Part shown: positions 1 through 9,220 of the stretch, one piece after another
Position numbering within the stretch: position 1 is the first letter of the stretch
Layout: each line of letters opens with the position of its first letter
Assembly: GCF_003234115.2 (NCBI RefSeq)
Contig: NZ_CP126251.1
Span: forward strand, 682,001 to 746,000
Source of the DNA: Curtobacterium sp. MCPF17_002
GTDB lineage: Bacteria > Actinomycetota > Actinomycetes > Actinomycetales > Microbacteriaceae
DNA: 64,000 nt
Reading direction: 5' to 3'
Notes under the pieces: generated by a model
Told to the model about the DNA's origin: nothing
The model's database searches: none
The model's input: the letters and a program-made list of their open reading frames with translations, nothing else
Translations under genes and position numbers: made by a program

Positions 1-91
1 CCTGCCCGGTGGAGTCGTGCGCGCCGCAGCCGGTGAGGGCGAGCGCGGCGGCGACACCGAGGACGAGCACGGGGACGACACGACGGAGCAC
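1..91 (-). CDS. Lipoprotein, N-terminal part only (cut by window edge)
   Basis: Only the first 30 codons are present; the gene continues beyond the left edge. Reading from a GTG at 91, the peptide begins with two arginines, a hydrophobic stretch (VVPVLVLGVAAALAL) and the lipobox LTGC, followed by GAHDSTGQ. This is a typical lipoprotein signal peptide, so the mature protein should be anchored outside the membrane through its cysteine. The ribosome binding site before the GTG is weak and an upstream start cannot be excluded. The function cannot be told from this fragment. It is transcribed divergently from the phosphatase gene at 244. Confidence 0.6.
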   Translation of the reverse strand, partial: MLRRVVPVLVLGVAAALALTGCGAHDSTGQ

Positions 92-243
92 GTCGCCAAG
101 GGTACGCCGCGCTGGGTGGCGCTCCGCACGCGCCCGACGTCACGCGTCACGCCGTCCTCGTGCGCGGACCTGTGCCGGATCCTCTCGCCGCGTCCTCCGT
201 ACTGGGGACTGGGACTGTCCGGTTGGCGCGTTAGCGTGGACCC

Positions 244-1434
244 ATGCACTCCGAGCCCGCCGTCTCCGACCGCCCGACGACGGACGCCCGGCGCGCGGCG
301 CTCCTCGCCGCACTCGACGTGGTCGAGGGCGGTGCCGAGGAACGGTTCGACCGGATCACCCGCATCGCGCGGGAGGCCTTCGGTGTGAGCGGCTCGTTCC
401 TCAACCTCGCCGGGCTCGACGTGCTGACGATCAAGTCGCAGCAGAGCGACGACGTCTTCGACCCGACGATCCCGCTGCAGGACACCTTCTGCGGCCGGAC
501 CCTCGCCGCCGAGGGGCCCATCGTCGTGCCGGACGCGCTCGAGGACCCCCGGTACGCCGACCTCCCGATGGTGCTCGACGACCCGAACGTCCGCTTCTAC
601 GCCGGCGTCCCGATCCGCGTCGGCGACGACGACGTGAAGGTCGGCACGCTCTGCCTCATCGACTCCGCTCCGCGCACCTTCGCACCCGACGACCTCGCGC
701 TGCTCGAGGAACTCGGCGTCTGGGCCGAGCGCGAACTCGCCGCCGGCGCCGACGAGGACCGCCTCCGCTCGGTGCTCGCCGGGCTCGAGCCGTCCGTGAT
801 CGAGGTGCCGGGGTACCGCGTCGGTGGCATGTCCGTCCCGCACGGTGTCGTCTCCGGTGACTTCCACGACTGGCACGTCGACGGCGATGCGCTGGTCGTG
901 ACGGTCGCCGACGTGATGGGCAAGGGCATGTCGGCCGGACTCCTCGCCGCGACCATCCGCGGTGCGCTGCTCGCACGAGGCTCCGAGTCCACCGCACGTG
1001 CGGTGGCCGGGCTCGAGGCGCAGGTCGGACCGGACCTCAGCCGTGCCGAGTCGTTCGCCACGATGTTCCACGGACGCCTGACCCCGGCGACCGGGCGGAT
1101 GGAGTTCACCGACGCCGGACACGGCCTCGCGATCCAGCTGCACGCGGACGGCACCGAGACCGTCCGACGCTCCTACGACCTGCCGATCGGTTTGCACCCC
1201 GTCGGCGCCGACCGCGTCACGGGCACCCTCGAACTCGAGCCGGGGGACGTCCTCGTGCTCGTGAGCGACGGCGCGCTCGAGCTGTGGGACTCCACGCTCG
1301 CGTCACTCGGAGCACTCGGCGCGATGTGGCGCGACGCCCCGGACATCGACACGTTCCTCGGACGCGTGCGGACCCGTGCGGGGACGCACGACCCGGGCGA
1401 CGACCTGACGGTCGTCGTCATCGCGCGCGACTGA
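244..1434 (+). CDS. GAF domain-containing SpoIIE-type (PPM) protein phosphatase
   Basis: A 396-residue protein with an N-terminal GAF sensor domain (about residues 30-165) and a C-terminal PPM/SpoIIE-like serine phosphatase domain (about 190-395). The metal-binding aspartates appear in SGDFHDW, VTVADVMGKG and LVSDGALE, and FTDAGHG is the usual glycine-rich motif. Such proteins dephosphorylate anti-sigma-factor antagonists or related partners in response to a ligand, redox or light signal sensed by GAF; the ligand here is unknown. No membrane segment is seen. The ATG is chosen because TAGCGT (232-237) lies six bases upstream, a leaderless start. No anti-sigma factor or antagonist gene is adjacent, so the partner must be encoded elsewhere. 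Confidence 0.88.
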   Translation: MHSEPAVSDRPTTDARRAALLAALDVVEGGAEERFDRITRIAREAFGVSGSFLNLAGLDVLTIKSQQSDDVFDPTIPLQDTFCGRTLAAEGPIVVPDALEDPRYADLPMVLDDPNVRFYAGVPIRVGDDDVKVGTLCLIDSAPRTFAPDDLALLEELGVWAERELAAGADEDRLRSVLAGLEPSVIEVPGYRVGGMSVPHGVVSGDFHDWHVDGDALVVTVADVMGKGMSAGLLAATIRGALLARGSESTARAVAGLEAQVGPDLSRAESFATMFHGRLTPATGRMEFTDAGHGLAIQLHADGTETVRRSYDLPIGLHPVGADRVTGTLELEPGDVLVLVSDGALELWDSTLASLGALGAMWRDAPDIDTFLGRVRTRAGTHDPGDDLTVVVIARD

Positions 1435-1478
1435 CGCGGAGGGTGCGCGGACGGCGCGCTCGACGCCTGTCCTTCGGT

Positions 1479-1539
1479 GCTGAGATCGCACTTGCTGCCG
1501 CTTCCGTGGCGCGCGGGCCGCACGAAGTGCGATCTCAGC
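1479..1539. repeat. Perfect 15-bp inverted repeat between convergent genes
   Basis: The arms GCTGAGATCGCACTT (1479-1493) and AAGTGCGATCTCAGC (1525-1539) match perfectly around a 31-base loop. The hairpin sits between the convergent ends of the phosphatase gene and purC, with no T-run. It probably acts as a bidirectional terminator. A relative of the same sequence recurs at 12599-12685. Confidence 0.8.
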
Positions 1540-1559
1540 GACGGTGAGCGGCGCCCGCG

Positions 1560-2429
1560 CTACGCGCCGAGCCGCTCGATCAGCTCGCGGTAGCGCTCGG
1601 CCGTCCGGGTCACGATCGCCTCGGGCAGCACCGGGGGCGTGCCCTGCCGGTCCCAGTTCGCGCTGAGCCAGTCGCGGACGATCTGCTTGTCGAACGACTC
1701 GGTGCGGTTCCCCGACCGGGCGTCCCAGTAGCGGCTGGAGTCGCTCGTCAGGACCTCGTCCCCGATGCGGATCTGCCCCGTGCCGTCGCGGCCGAACTCG
1801 AACTTCGTGTCCGCGATGACCACCCCGCGCTCGAGGGCGATCGCCGCCGCCTCGGAGTACACCCGGAGCGACAGGTCCCGGAGCTGCGCCGCCGCCGTTG
1901 CGCCGACGAGCTCCTCCGTCTGCTCGTAGGAGATGTTCTCGTCGTGCTCGCCCTGTGGCGCCTTGTACGCCGGCGTGTAGATCGGCTCGGGCAGGCGGTC
2001 CCCGTTCGACAGCCCCTCGGGGAGTGCGACGCCGCAGACACTGCCGGACTCCTGGTACTCCGCCCAACCGCTGCCGACGAGGTACCCGCGCACGACGCAC
2101 TCGACGGGGAACATCTCGAGCGGCATCACGTGCATGGACCGCGACGCGACCGACTCCGGCACCGGGGTGCCGCCGGCCGACGGCGCGATGAGGTGGTTCG
2201 GGACGTCGGCGAGCCGCGTGAACCAGAAGCGGGACAGGCGGGTGAGGAGTTCACCCTTGCCGGGGATCGGCGGTTCGAGCGCGAAGTCGTAGGCGCTGAC
2301 CCGGTCGGATGCGACGAGGAGCAGTTCCGATGCGCTCGCGACGTCGGCGGTGCCCTCGGGCACGTAGAGCTCGCGGACCTTGCCGGAGGAGACGTGGCGC
2401 CACCCCGCGAGCACGGGTGCCGGGCTCAT
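1560..2429 (-). CDS. purC: Phosphoribosylaminoimidazole-succinocarboxamide synthase (SAICAR synthetase)
   Basis: PurC joins aspartate to CAIR with ATP to give SAICAR in de novo purine synthesis. The 289-residue length is typical of the monofunctional enzyme. Family signatures are the N-terminal SSGKVRELY phosphate-binding strand, the segment PVECVVRGYLVGSGWAEY and the KFEFG stretch in the C-terminal half. The start ATG overlaps the purD stop by four bases (ATGA), so the two genes form a translationally coupled purD-purC operon. The last helix ends LIERLGA. The function is secure from sequence similarity and context. Confidence 0.95.
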   Translation of the reverse strand: MSPAPVLAGWRHVSSGKVRELYVPEGTADVASASELLLVASDRVSAYDFALEPPIPGKGELLTRLSRFWFTRLADVPNHLIAPSAGGTPVPESVASRSMHVMPLEMFPVECVVRGYLVGSGWAEYQESGSVCGVALPEGLSNGDRLPEPIYTPAYKAPQGEHDENISYEQTEELVGATAAAQLRDLSLRVYSEAAAIALERGVVIADTKFEFGRDGTGQIRIGDEVLTSDSSRYWDARSGNRTESFDKQIVRDWLSANWDRQGTPPVLPEAIVTRTAERYRELIERLGA

Positions 2430-3694
2430 CGGACGACCTTCGCGGCGATGTCGGTGCGGAACTGCGCGCCCTCGAGCGTGATGTCGCCGACGCCGGCGTA
2501 CGCACGGTCGCGGGCTTCCGCGAACGTCGAGCCGACGGCGACGACACTGAGCACCCGGCCACCGGTCGCGATGAGGTCACCGTCGAGGACCCCGGTCGCG
2601 GCGTGCGCCACCGAGACGCCGTCGCGCGCGTTCGCGGCGTCGACGCCGGTGATCGTGCGACCGGTCCTCGGGTTCTCCGGGTAGCCCTCGCTGGCGAGGA
2701 CGACCGTCACGGCGACGTCGTCGCGGAACTCCGGTGTCGGCGCGGACGCGAGCTGTCCGCTGGCGGCGGCGAGCATGAGGCTCGACAGCGGTGTTGCCAG
2801 GCGGGGGAGGACGACCTGGGTCTCGGGGTCGCCGAAGCGTGCGTTGAACTCGATGACCCGCACGCCCTGCTCGGTGACGATGAGGCCGCAGTAGAGCAGG
2901 CCGACGAACGGCGTGCCCTCGTGCTCGAGTCGGCGGACGGTGGGGAGCGCGACGAGGTCGGTGACCTCGTCCACGAAGGCGCGCTCCGACGGCCAGCGGT
3001 CGGCGAGCCACGGCAACGGCGAGTACGCGCCCATGCCGCCGGTGTTCGGCCCGGAGTCGCCGTCACCGAGGCGCTTGTAGTCCTGCGCGGGGCTGAGCGG
3101 TCGGACGTCGTGCCCGTCGCTCAGGAAGAACAGCGAGACCTCTTCGCCGTCGAGGAACTCCTCGACGACGACGTGGCCGTGCTGGAGCCAGTAGGTGGCG
3201 TGGTCGATCGCCGCCTGGCGGTCCTCGGTCACGAGGACGCCCTTGCCGGCGGCGAGCCCGTCGGCCTTCACGACGTACGGGGCACCGAGCTCGTCGATGG
3301 CCGCGACCGCTTCGTCGGCGGTGCCGGCGTACACCGGGCGGCCGGTGGGCACGTCGGCCTCGGACATGATGCGCTTCGCGAACGCCTTCGAGCCCTCGAG
3401 CTGCGCGGCGGCCTTGCTCGGGCCGAACACCGGGATGCCCCGTGTCCGCAGGGGGTCGGCGACGCCGGCGATGAGGGGCGCCTCGGGCCCGACCACGACG
3501 AGCTCGATGTCGTTCTCGAGCGCGTACTCGGCGACGAGGGCGCCGTTCGTGGGGTCGAGGGAGACCGTCTCGACGTCGGCGGCGATGCCGGCGTTGCCGG
3601 GCGCCACCGTGATGACGTGGCCCGCCTGTTCAGCGAGGAGGGCCGTGATGATCGCGTGCTCGCGGGCACCGGAACCGAGGACGAGGATTCGCAC
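2426..3694 (-). CDS. purD: Phosphoribosylamine-glycine ligase (GAR synthetase)
   Basis: PurD ligates glycine to phosphoribosylamine with ATP, the second step of purine synthesis. The 422-residue protein has the N-terminal MRILVLGSGAREHAI domain, an ATP-grasp domain with VKADGLAAGKGVLV and the catalytic segment VIEFNARFGDPETQ. Its GTG start (3694-3692) has TAGGGT (minus strand, 3706-3701) exactly six bases upstream, so the purD-purC message is probably leaderless. It is divergent from the sterol-carrier-like gene at 3752, and the two -10 elements lie only about 35 bases apart. Confidence 0.95.
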   Translation of the reverse strand: MRILVLGSGAREHAIITALLAEQAGHVITVAPGNAGIAADVETVSLDPTNGALVAEYALENDIELVVVGPEAPLIAGVADPLRTRGIPVFGPSKAAAQLEGSKAFAKRIMSEADVPTGRPVYAGTADEAVAAIDELGAPYVVKADGLAAGKGVLVTEDRQAAIDHATYWLQHGHVVVEEFLDGEEVSLFFLSDGHDVRPLSPAQDYKRLGDGDSGPNTGGMGAYSPLPWLADRWPSERAFVDEVTDLVALPTVRRLEHEGTPFVGLLYCGLIVTEQGVRVIEFNARFGDPETQVVLPRLATPLSSLMLAAASGQLASAPTPEFRDDVAVTVVLASEGYPENPRTGRTITGVDAANARDGVSVAHAATGVLDGDLIATGGRVLSVVAVGSTFAEARDRAYAGVGDITLEGAQFRTDIAAKVVR

Positions 3695-3751
3695 CCGATC
3701 ACCCTACCCAGCCCGACTCGCCCGTTGCGATGCGACGGCTAGCCTGTGGAC

Positions 3752-4114
3752 ATGCCACCGAGGAGGATCGAGGACGCCGACGGGCGCGCCGCACTCGCCG
3801 CCGTCCGGCAGGGGGCGACCGATCGGCCGACCCTCGCGACCGCCGTGCGCTGGACGTTGCAGCGGCTCGCCGACGACGTCCCCGGCAACAGCGTCGAGGT
3901 CCGGGTACCACCGTTCGCAGCGATCCAGGCCGTGCCCGGCCCGCGGCACACCCGGGGGACGCCGCCGAACGTGGTCGAGACGGACGCGACGACGTGGCTG
4001 GCGCTCGCCACCGGCGAGCTGCGCTGGGACGAGGCGGTCGCGCAGTCGCGCGTCAGCGCGTCCGGTTCCCGTGCGGTCCTGACGGAGTTCCTGCCGGTGC
4101 GGCTGGACACCTGA
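3752..4114 (+). CDS. Sterol carrier family protein (SCP_3-like)
   Basis: A 120-residue soluble protein that resembles the actinobacterial sterol-carrier-like family (bacterial SCP orthologues): basic MPPRRI start, TWLALATGELRWDEAV core and VLTEFLPVRL end. Members are presumed to bind lipids or other hydrophobic ligands, but the ligand is not known. In other actinobacteria this family is often found next to purF and purM, which fits this location. The ATG at 3752 is preferred to the GTG two codons earlier because TAGCCT (3740-3745) lies six bases upstream of the ATG. Confidence 0.75.
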   Translation: MPPRRIEDADGRAALAAVRQGATDRPTLATAVRWTLQRLADDVPGNSVEVRVPPFAAIQAVPGPRHTRGTPPNVVETDATTWLALATGELRWDEAVAQSRVSASGSRAVLTEFLPVRLDT

Positions 4115-4133
4115 CACGTCACGGGACGGCGGA

Positions 4134-4169
4134 CTGGAGGCGCGGTGCGGGCCCGCCACGGGCCTCCAG
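4134..4169. repeat. CTGGAGGC-family palindromic repeat
   Basis: The element starts CTGGAGGCGCGGTGCGGG and ends CCACGGGCCTCCAG, forming an imperfect hairpin. It is nearly the same as the element at 51129-51164. It belongs to the dispersed family described in the findings and here follows the stop codon of the sterol-carrier-like gene. Confidence 0.75.
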
Positions 4170-4300
4170 GACGAGGCGACAGCCGTTGCTGAATTCGGCG
4201 ACCCGAATTAGGTAATGCCTACCGATGTGACGTCACCGACCGGCCGCCTACCGTAGAAGACACGGGCCGCCGATGACGCCGGCCGGAGAAGTCGCCGGGA

Positions 4301-4327
4301 TTCGGACCCGACCCGAACGGGTCCGAA
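4301..4327. terminator. Hairpin without T-run (candidate terminator)
   Basis: TTCGGACCCG (4301-4310) pairs perfectly with CGGGTCCGAA (4318-4327) around a seven-base loop. It lies in the convergent gap and may stop transcripts from either side. The lack of a T-run makes a standard intrinsic terminator uncertain. Confidence 0.5.
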
Positions 4328-4447
4328 CCCGGCGACAGGTCCAAAGGTACGCGACATCCGACACACCGTGTCAACCGTTCCGGCGAGTCGTGCTGCATTC
4401 CGCAACGATCCTGCGGGTTCGGCCGAGTCGCGTGTCGGGTACGCGCG

Positions 4448-7021
4448 TCAGAGCAGTTCGCTGAGCTGCGTCCGCGTGTGCAGGTCCCACTTCGAGAACA
4501 CCCGCGACATGTGTGCGTCGATCGTCCGGACGCTCAGTCCGAGCGTCTCCGCGATCCGGCGGTTGCTGAGGCCCTTCGCCGCGAGCGCGGCCACCTCGTA
4601 CTCGCGGTTCGTCAGCGGCGTCTTCGACCGTCCCGCCGTCACCGACATGCCGTGCGTCGCCAGGACGCCCTGCGCCGCGATCGTCCCGGTGCGGTCGCCG
4701 GCCCGGACCGCGTCGGCGTACGCGACGATCGCATGGGCGAGCGGTCCGTCCACCTTCGCCGCCGCCGCCCGCATCCGGTCGAGCGAGGCAGCGGTGTCCC
4801 GTCCGCTCAGCATGTCGTTCGTGTAGTGGAGCGTCTCCGCGTACATCACCGGCGTCCACGAGCCACTCGCGGTCGAGCGCTCGATGATCTCGTCGGCGTG
4901 CCGGAGCCCCGCCGGGTTGCCGAGCACCGCCTCGGTCCAGGCGATCGACACCGCGACCTGTTCGCCGGTGATCCGCATCGCCCGGATCGGTGTCGACCGC
5001 GCGCGCTCGAGCGCTGCCGTGGCCTCTTCCGTGTGTCCGGCGTAGGCGTACGACATCGCGAGCCGTGCCCACGGGTACGCCGCGAAGCCGCCGTGGTCGG
5101 CGACGTCGTAGCGTTCGCAGGCGGCCGAGAACGCGGCCACGGCGTCGTCCCAGCGGCGCTGCGCGATCGCGAGGTTGCCGTCGCCGATGAGCTCGAGGGT
5201 GAAGTCGTACTTCAGGTAGGGACTCGACCGGCGCACCGGGACCTCGGTGATGAGGTCGGCGATGTCGCCTCGCCACACCTGCAGCTGGTGCATGACCGAC
5301 ACGATCTCGCCGACGCTCCACGGGGCTTCCTCGAGGTGCTCGACAGCCGTTGCGAGACACCGCTTCCCGAAGGCGGCGGCGTCGTCCAGCCGTCCGGCGG
5401 TCGCGAGTGCCATCACCGCGCACGGCGCCAGGCAGAGGAACGCGAAGGGGACGGTCGGGGCGTGCACGATGCCGGAGCGTTCGAGCTCGGCGCGGACCTC
5501 CTCGAAGCGTCCGCCCCAGCCGAGGTGCGCGAGCCGGAGGAGCCGGAGCCGCTCGGCCGCGTCCTCGGAGACGAGCCGGGCGGCGGTGTCCGTGAGCGCC
5601 ACCGCCGCGAGGGTGTCGTCATCGTGGAACTGCCGGATGTTCGCCAGCGTCTCGCACGCCTCGATCACGCCCGCGTCGCCGACCTCGTCCGGCGCCGAAC
5701 GGGCGACGGCCCATGCGGCCTCGGCGTCCGAGCGACCGGCCTCGCGACCGGTGCTGTACGAGTGTGCGAGGGACCGGAGGCAGTGCGCCGCGACCCGTTC
5801 GGCAGGGGTCAGCGTCGTGCGGATGGCGGCCGAGGCGAGGGCGATCGCGCTCTCGTGCTCCTGCAGGCGCACCGCGACCTGGGTGGCGTCGAGCAGCTGG
5901 TCGACGGCCGGCAGCACCCCGCACTCGAGCGACCAGAGCGCGGCACGGAGGCGCGCGGCGGCCGGCGCTCCCTCGGGACGGTCGGTGCGGAACGCGTTGG
6001 CGCGGGCGAACAGCGCCGTGCGACGGGCGACGGGCACGAGGGCGCGGACGACCTCGCCGACGAGGGGGTGTGACGGCCGGACGACAGCGGTGCCGTCGTC
6101 GAGCGAGTCGATGCGTACGAGACCGAGCGCCACGACCCGGTCGACGTCGCCGCCGCTGACCAGCCCGAGCAGCCGGGGGAGCGGGATCGGGTCCGCGAGG
6201 GCGACGATGTCCACGACGTCGCGGAGGTCCTCAGGCAGCGCGCCGAGTTCGGTGCGGTACATGTCCGCCAGGCTGCTCGACGCCGTCACTCGGCCGCGCC
6301 AGTACCAGCCGGACGCCGTCTGCTCGAGCGCTCCGGTCGCCAGGGCAGCCCGGACGACCTCGCGCACGTAGAGCGGGTTCCCGGCGGTCGCGCGGTGCAC
6401 CCGTTCCGCCGAGGCCGTCTCGAGCTGGGCTCCGAGGGCCTCGGCGATGATCGACGACGTCTCGTGCAGGTCGAGCGGGGCCAGGTCGATCCGCTCGAGC
6501 AGGTCGTCCTGCCAGAGCGAGCGCAGCGGTTCGGGCAGCGCGGCGAAGTCCCGGCACGTGAGCACGAGTCGTGCGCCCTGCTCGCGGACGAGCCAGGCGA
6601 CGTAGCGCGCCGAGATCGCGTCGAGGTGGTCGGCGTCGTCCACGCGGAGCAGGACGTCACGGTCGGCGAGGTCCTCGGTCGCGCGGAGGCGCTGTTCGGC
6701 CTGGCTCCCGCCGACGAGCTCGGTCAGGGAGCCCGGCAGCTCGCCGAACCGCTCGGCGACGGCACCGAACGGCATCGAACGGCTCGCGGCGACCGCGGTG
6801 ATCGGCACGACGAGGGTCCGGCCGGAGGCGTCACGACCGGCGACCCGGTCGGTCACCCGGCCCGCCGCGGCGCTCTTGCCGAGCCCGGGGGCCCCGACGA
6901 GGGCGACGCTCCACCGGTGTTCGGCGACGACGGCCACGGCGCGGTCCTCCTCGCGGCGCTGGAGGATCGGCCACGCCACACGGGCCGGGACACGGACACC
7001 ACGTGCACTGCGTTCTCGCAT
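4448..7021 (-). CDS. Large ATP-binding LuxR-family transcriptional regulator (LAL type)
   Basis: An 857-residue regulator built like the MalT/LAL family: an N-terminal STAND-type ATPase with Walker A GAPGLGKS (residues 43-50) and a Walker B-like DVLLRVDDAD, a long helical TPR-like middle, and a C-terminal LuxR helix-turn-helix (PLTNREYEVAALAAKGLSNR, then RTIDAHMSRVFSKW). Such proteins bind an inducer, oligomerise with ATP and activate transcription; the inducer is unknown. The ATG at 7021 is chosen over an upstream in-frame codon at 7102 because GGGGAGGAG stands about nine bases before it. It separates purD-purC from purF, so it looks like an insertion into an older purine cluster. Confidence 0.88.
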   Translation of the reverse strand: MRERSARGVRVPARVAWPILQRREEDRAVAVVAEHRWSVALVGAPGLGKSAAAGRVTDRVAGRDASGRTLVVPITAVAASRSMPFGAVAERFGELPGSLTELVGGSQAEQRLRATEDLADRDVLLRVDDADHLDAISARYVAWLVREQGARLVLTCRDFAALPEPLRSLWQDDLLERIDLAPLDLHETSSIIAEALGAQLETASAERVHRATAGNPLYVREVVRAALATGALEQTASGWYWRGRVTASSSLADMYRTELGALPEDLRDVVDIVALADPIPLPRLLGLVSGGDVDRVVALGLVRIDSLDDGTAVVRPSHPLVGEVVRALVPVARRTALFARANAFRTDRPEGAPAAARLRAALWSLECGVLPAVDQLLDATQVAVRLQEHESAIALASAAIRTTLTPAERVAAHCLRSLAHSYSTGREAGRSDAEAAWAVARSAPDEVGDAGVIEACETLANIRQFHDDDTLAAVALTDTAARLVSEDAAERLRLLRLAHLGWGGRFEEVRAELERSGIVHAPTVPFAFLCLAPCAVMALATAGRLDDAAAFGKRCLATAVEHLEEAPWSVGEIVSVMHQLQVWRGDIADLITEVPVRRSSPYLKYDFTLELIGDGNLAIAQRRWDDAVAAFSAACERYDVADHGGFAAYPWARLAMSYAYAGHTEEATAALERARSTPIRAMRITGEQVAVSIAWTEAVLGNPAGLRHADEIIERSTASGSWTPVMYAETLHYTNDMLSGRDTAASLDRMRAAAAKVDGPLAHAIVAYADAVRAGDRTGTIAAQGVLATHGMSVTAGRSKTPLTNREYEVAALAAKGLSNRRIAETLGLSVRTIDAHMSRVFSKWDLHTRTQLSELL

Positions 7022-7128
7022 ACGCGTCACTCCTCCCCGTGGGATACCGATCGGTCGGGACCATCCTCTCCCGGATCGACCCCGCCGTGGAGGCCGGAGC
7101 ACGTCCCACAGTGGGGGACAATGGACTG

Positions 7129-7542
7129 GTGAGCGACACCGACCGACCCGACGAACGACCGGCCCCGGCGCCGAACGCCGTCACCTCCTCCGACCAGGTC
7201 ACGATCCGTCGTGCCCCGAAGTTCGGCGTCTTCATCGTGGGAGGCGCGGTCCTCGGCTTCGTCGCGACGCTCATCGTGGTGTCGGCGACGATGAACATCG
7301 AGCGCGGCGACCAGCAGGAGACCGCGAGCTTCGGCAGCCTGGTGGGGTACTTCAGCCTGTGGGGCGTCACGATCGGCGCCTTCGTCGGCGCGGTCGTCGC
7401 GGTCGTGCTGGACCGCGTCTTCGCGCGGCGGGCGGCCCGCCTCACCGCGGAGCGCGTCGAGGTGGAACTCCCGCCGGAGACGGTCGAGGGCGAGATCGAG
7501 GACCACGGCGACGTCGACGGCCGCGGCGAACGGTCGCAGTAG
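7129..7542 (+). CDS. Small two-helix membrane protein of unknown function
   Basis: A 137-residue protein with a polar N-terminus (SDTDRPDERPAPAPN), two hydrophobic helices (FGVFIVGGAVLGFVATLIVV and LVGYFSLWGVTIGAFVGAVV) and a charged C-terminal tail. I do not recognise a named family. Homologues with this layout occur near purF in related actinobacteria as far as I recall, but that link is weak. The GTG at 7129 follows GACAAT (7117-7122) by six bases, the same spacing as the leaderless genes in this window. The gene converges on purF. Confidence 0.65.
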   Translation: MSDTDRPDERPAPAPNAVTSSDQVTIRRAPKFGVFIVGGAVLGFVATLIVVSATMNIERGDQQETASFGSLVGYFSLWGVTIGAFVGAVVAVVLDRVFARRAARLTAERVEVELPPETVEGEIEDHGDVDGRGERSQ

Positions 7543-7560
7543 ACGAGACCCCGGAACGGC

Positions 7561-7600
7561 CTGGAGGCGCGGTGCCAGCTGGCACTCCTCCCTCGCAGGC
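7561..7600. repeat. CTGGAGGC-family repeat with GTGCCAGCTGGCAC core
   Basis: CTGGAGGCGCGG (7561-7572) runs into the palindrome GTGCCAGCTGGCAC (7572-7585) and then a degenerate right end (CTCCTCCCTCGCAGG). The same core, in a perfect 30-base palindrome, occurs at 32687-32716. It lies between the convergent ends of the 7129 gene and purF. Confidence 0.7.
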
Positions 7601-7690
7601 TCGGTCGGCGCGCCCCGCGTGACGCTGGCGCGTCACCGCTGAGCGGGGCGCGCTCCAGTCCGTTCGTCTGGTCGCGTTCGCGACCCCCAC

Positions 7691-9148
7691 TCAGCTGAGC
7701 TGGTTGTCCTCGACCCAGGCCAGGTACTCCGGGCTCACGGTGCCGGTGACGTACTCGCCGGTGAAGCAGCTCATCTCGAGGTCCGTGACGTCGGAGCCCT
7801 CGATGATCGCGTCGCGCATGTCGCCGATCTCCTGGTAGATCAGGTGGTCGCTGCCGAGCACCTTGTTGATCTCCGGGATCTTCCGGTCGTGCGCGATGAG
7901 CTCCGCGCGGGTCGGCATGTTGATGCCGTACACGTGCGGGTACCGGACCGGGGGAGCGGCACTGGTGAACGTGACCTCGTTCGCACCGGCGGCGCGGGCC
8001 ATCTCCACGATCTCGCGGCTGGTGGTGCCCCGCACGATCGAGTCGTCGACGATGAGGATGTTCTTGCCCTTGAACTCGGACGACATCGCGTTGAGCTTCT
8101 GGCGCACGGACCGCTTGCGCTCCGCCTGCCCCGGCATGATGAAGGTGCGACCGACGTACCGGTTCTTGTAGAAGCCCTCGCGGTACTCGATGCCGAGCTT
8201 CCGCGCGACCTGCATCGCGGCCGGCCGGCTCGAGTCCGGGATCGGCATGACCACGTCGATGTCGCCGGTGGGGGCGTAGCGCTCGATCGTGTCGGCCAGG
8301 CGGTTGCCGAGCCGGAGCCGTGCGTCGTACACCGAGATGCCGTTCATCACGGAGTCGGGACGGGCGAGGTAGACGTACTCGAACGAGCACGGCACCAGGC
8401 GCGGGTTCTTCGCGCACTGGCGGGCGTGCATCTGCCCGTTCATCTCGATGAAGACGGCCTCACCGGGAGCGACGTCGCGGACGATCTCGTAGCCGCCCGA
8501 CTCGAGCACGAGGGACTCGGAGGCGACGACCCACTCGGGGTTGCCGGCCTCGTCGAACTTGTGCCCGAGGATGAGCGGCCGGATGCCGAACGGGTCGCGG
8601 AACGCCAGCAGGCCGTGCCCGGCGATCGTCGCGATCGCGGCGTAGGACCCCTCGACCCGCTCGTGCACGCGCTCGACGGCGTCGAACACCTGACCGGGGT
8701 CGAGGTCGGCGTCGCGCACCTGGCCCTGGAGCTCGTGCGCGAGCACGTTCACCAGCAGCTCGGTGTCCGAGGTCGTGTTGAGGTGCCGCCGGTCGATGTC
8801 GAACAGTTCACGGGTGAGTTCCCGCGTGTTCGTCAGGTTGCCGTTGTGCACGAGGACGATGCCGTACGGCGCGTTCACGTAGAACGGCTGGGCCTCTTCC
8901 TCGTTGCTCGCGGCGCCCTTCGTGGCGTACCGGACGTGCCCGAGTCCCATCGTGCCGAGGAGGGCACGCATGTCACGGGTGCGGAAGGACTCCCGTACGT
9001 GACCCCGGGTCTTGTGCATGTGGTGGATGCGACCCTCGACCGTGGCGATGCCCGTCGAGTCCTGTCCCCGGTGTTGCAGGAGGAGCAGTGCGTCGTAGAT
9101 GGATTGGTTTGCAGGCCCCTGCGCAACGAGGCCGACGATGCCGCACAT
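7691..9148 (-). CDS. purF: Amidophosphoribosyltransferase
   Basis: PurF makes phosphoribosylamine from PRPP and glutamine, the committed step of purine synthesis. The 485-residue protein begins MCGIVG, so Cys2 becomes the N-terminal nucleophile of the glutaminase domain without a propeptide. The phosphoribosyltransferase domain carries ILIVDDSIVRGTTSREIV, the PRPP loop. A GGAG sequence about eleven bases before the ATG serves as ribosome binding site. purF is divergent from purM with 72 bases between start codons, so both ends of the pathway may share one control region. Confidence 0.96.
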   Translation of the reverse strand: MCGIVGLVAQGPANQSIYDALLLLQHRGQDSTGIATVEGRIHHMHKTRGHVRESFRTRDMRALLGTMGLGHVRYATKGAASNEEEAQPFYVNAPYGIVLVHNGNLTNTRELTRELFDIDRRHLNTTSDTELLVNVLAHELQGQVRDADLDPGQVFDAVERVHERVEGSYAAIATIAGHGLLAFRDPFGIRPLILGHKFDEAGNPEWVVASESLVLESGGYEIVRDVAPGEAVFIEMNGQMHARQCAKNPRLVPCSFEYVYLARPDSVMNGISVYDARLRLGNRLADTIERYAPTGDIDVVMPIPDSSRPAAMQVARKLGIEYREGFYKNRYVGRTFIMPGQAERKRSVRQKLNAMSSEFKGKNILIVDDSIVRGTTSREIVEMARAAGANEVTFTSAAPPVRYPHVYGINMPTRAELIAHDRKIPEINKVLGSDHLIYQEIGDMRDAIIEGSDVTDLEMSCFTGEYVTGTVSPEYLAWVEDNQLS

Positions 9149-9220
9149 TCGCGGAGTGCTCCAGACCGTAGAATCGGGTGGTACCGAACAAGTCTGCCAT
9201 GCCCAAGCGGAGGACTACGC

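Larger units (their letters stand above)
4115..4447. other. 333-base convergent intergenic region with hairpins, no convincing gene
   Basis: This lies between the convergent ends of the sterol-carrier-like gene and the LuxR-type regulator. It holds a CTGGAGGC-family palindrome (4134-4169), a locally AT-richer stretch near 4185-4260 with two copies of CCTACCG, and a strong stem-loop at 4301-4327. Short reading frames on both strands lack a recognisable start signal or family. A small RNA is possible but nothing in the sequence proves it. Confidence 0.5.

Noticed and set aside
4208..4405. A 65-codon frame in the 333-base gap
   Set aside because: It has no start signal of either kind used in this window, lies over the hairpin at 4301-4327, and shows no recognisable family.
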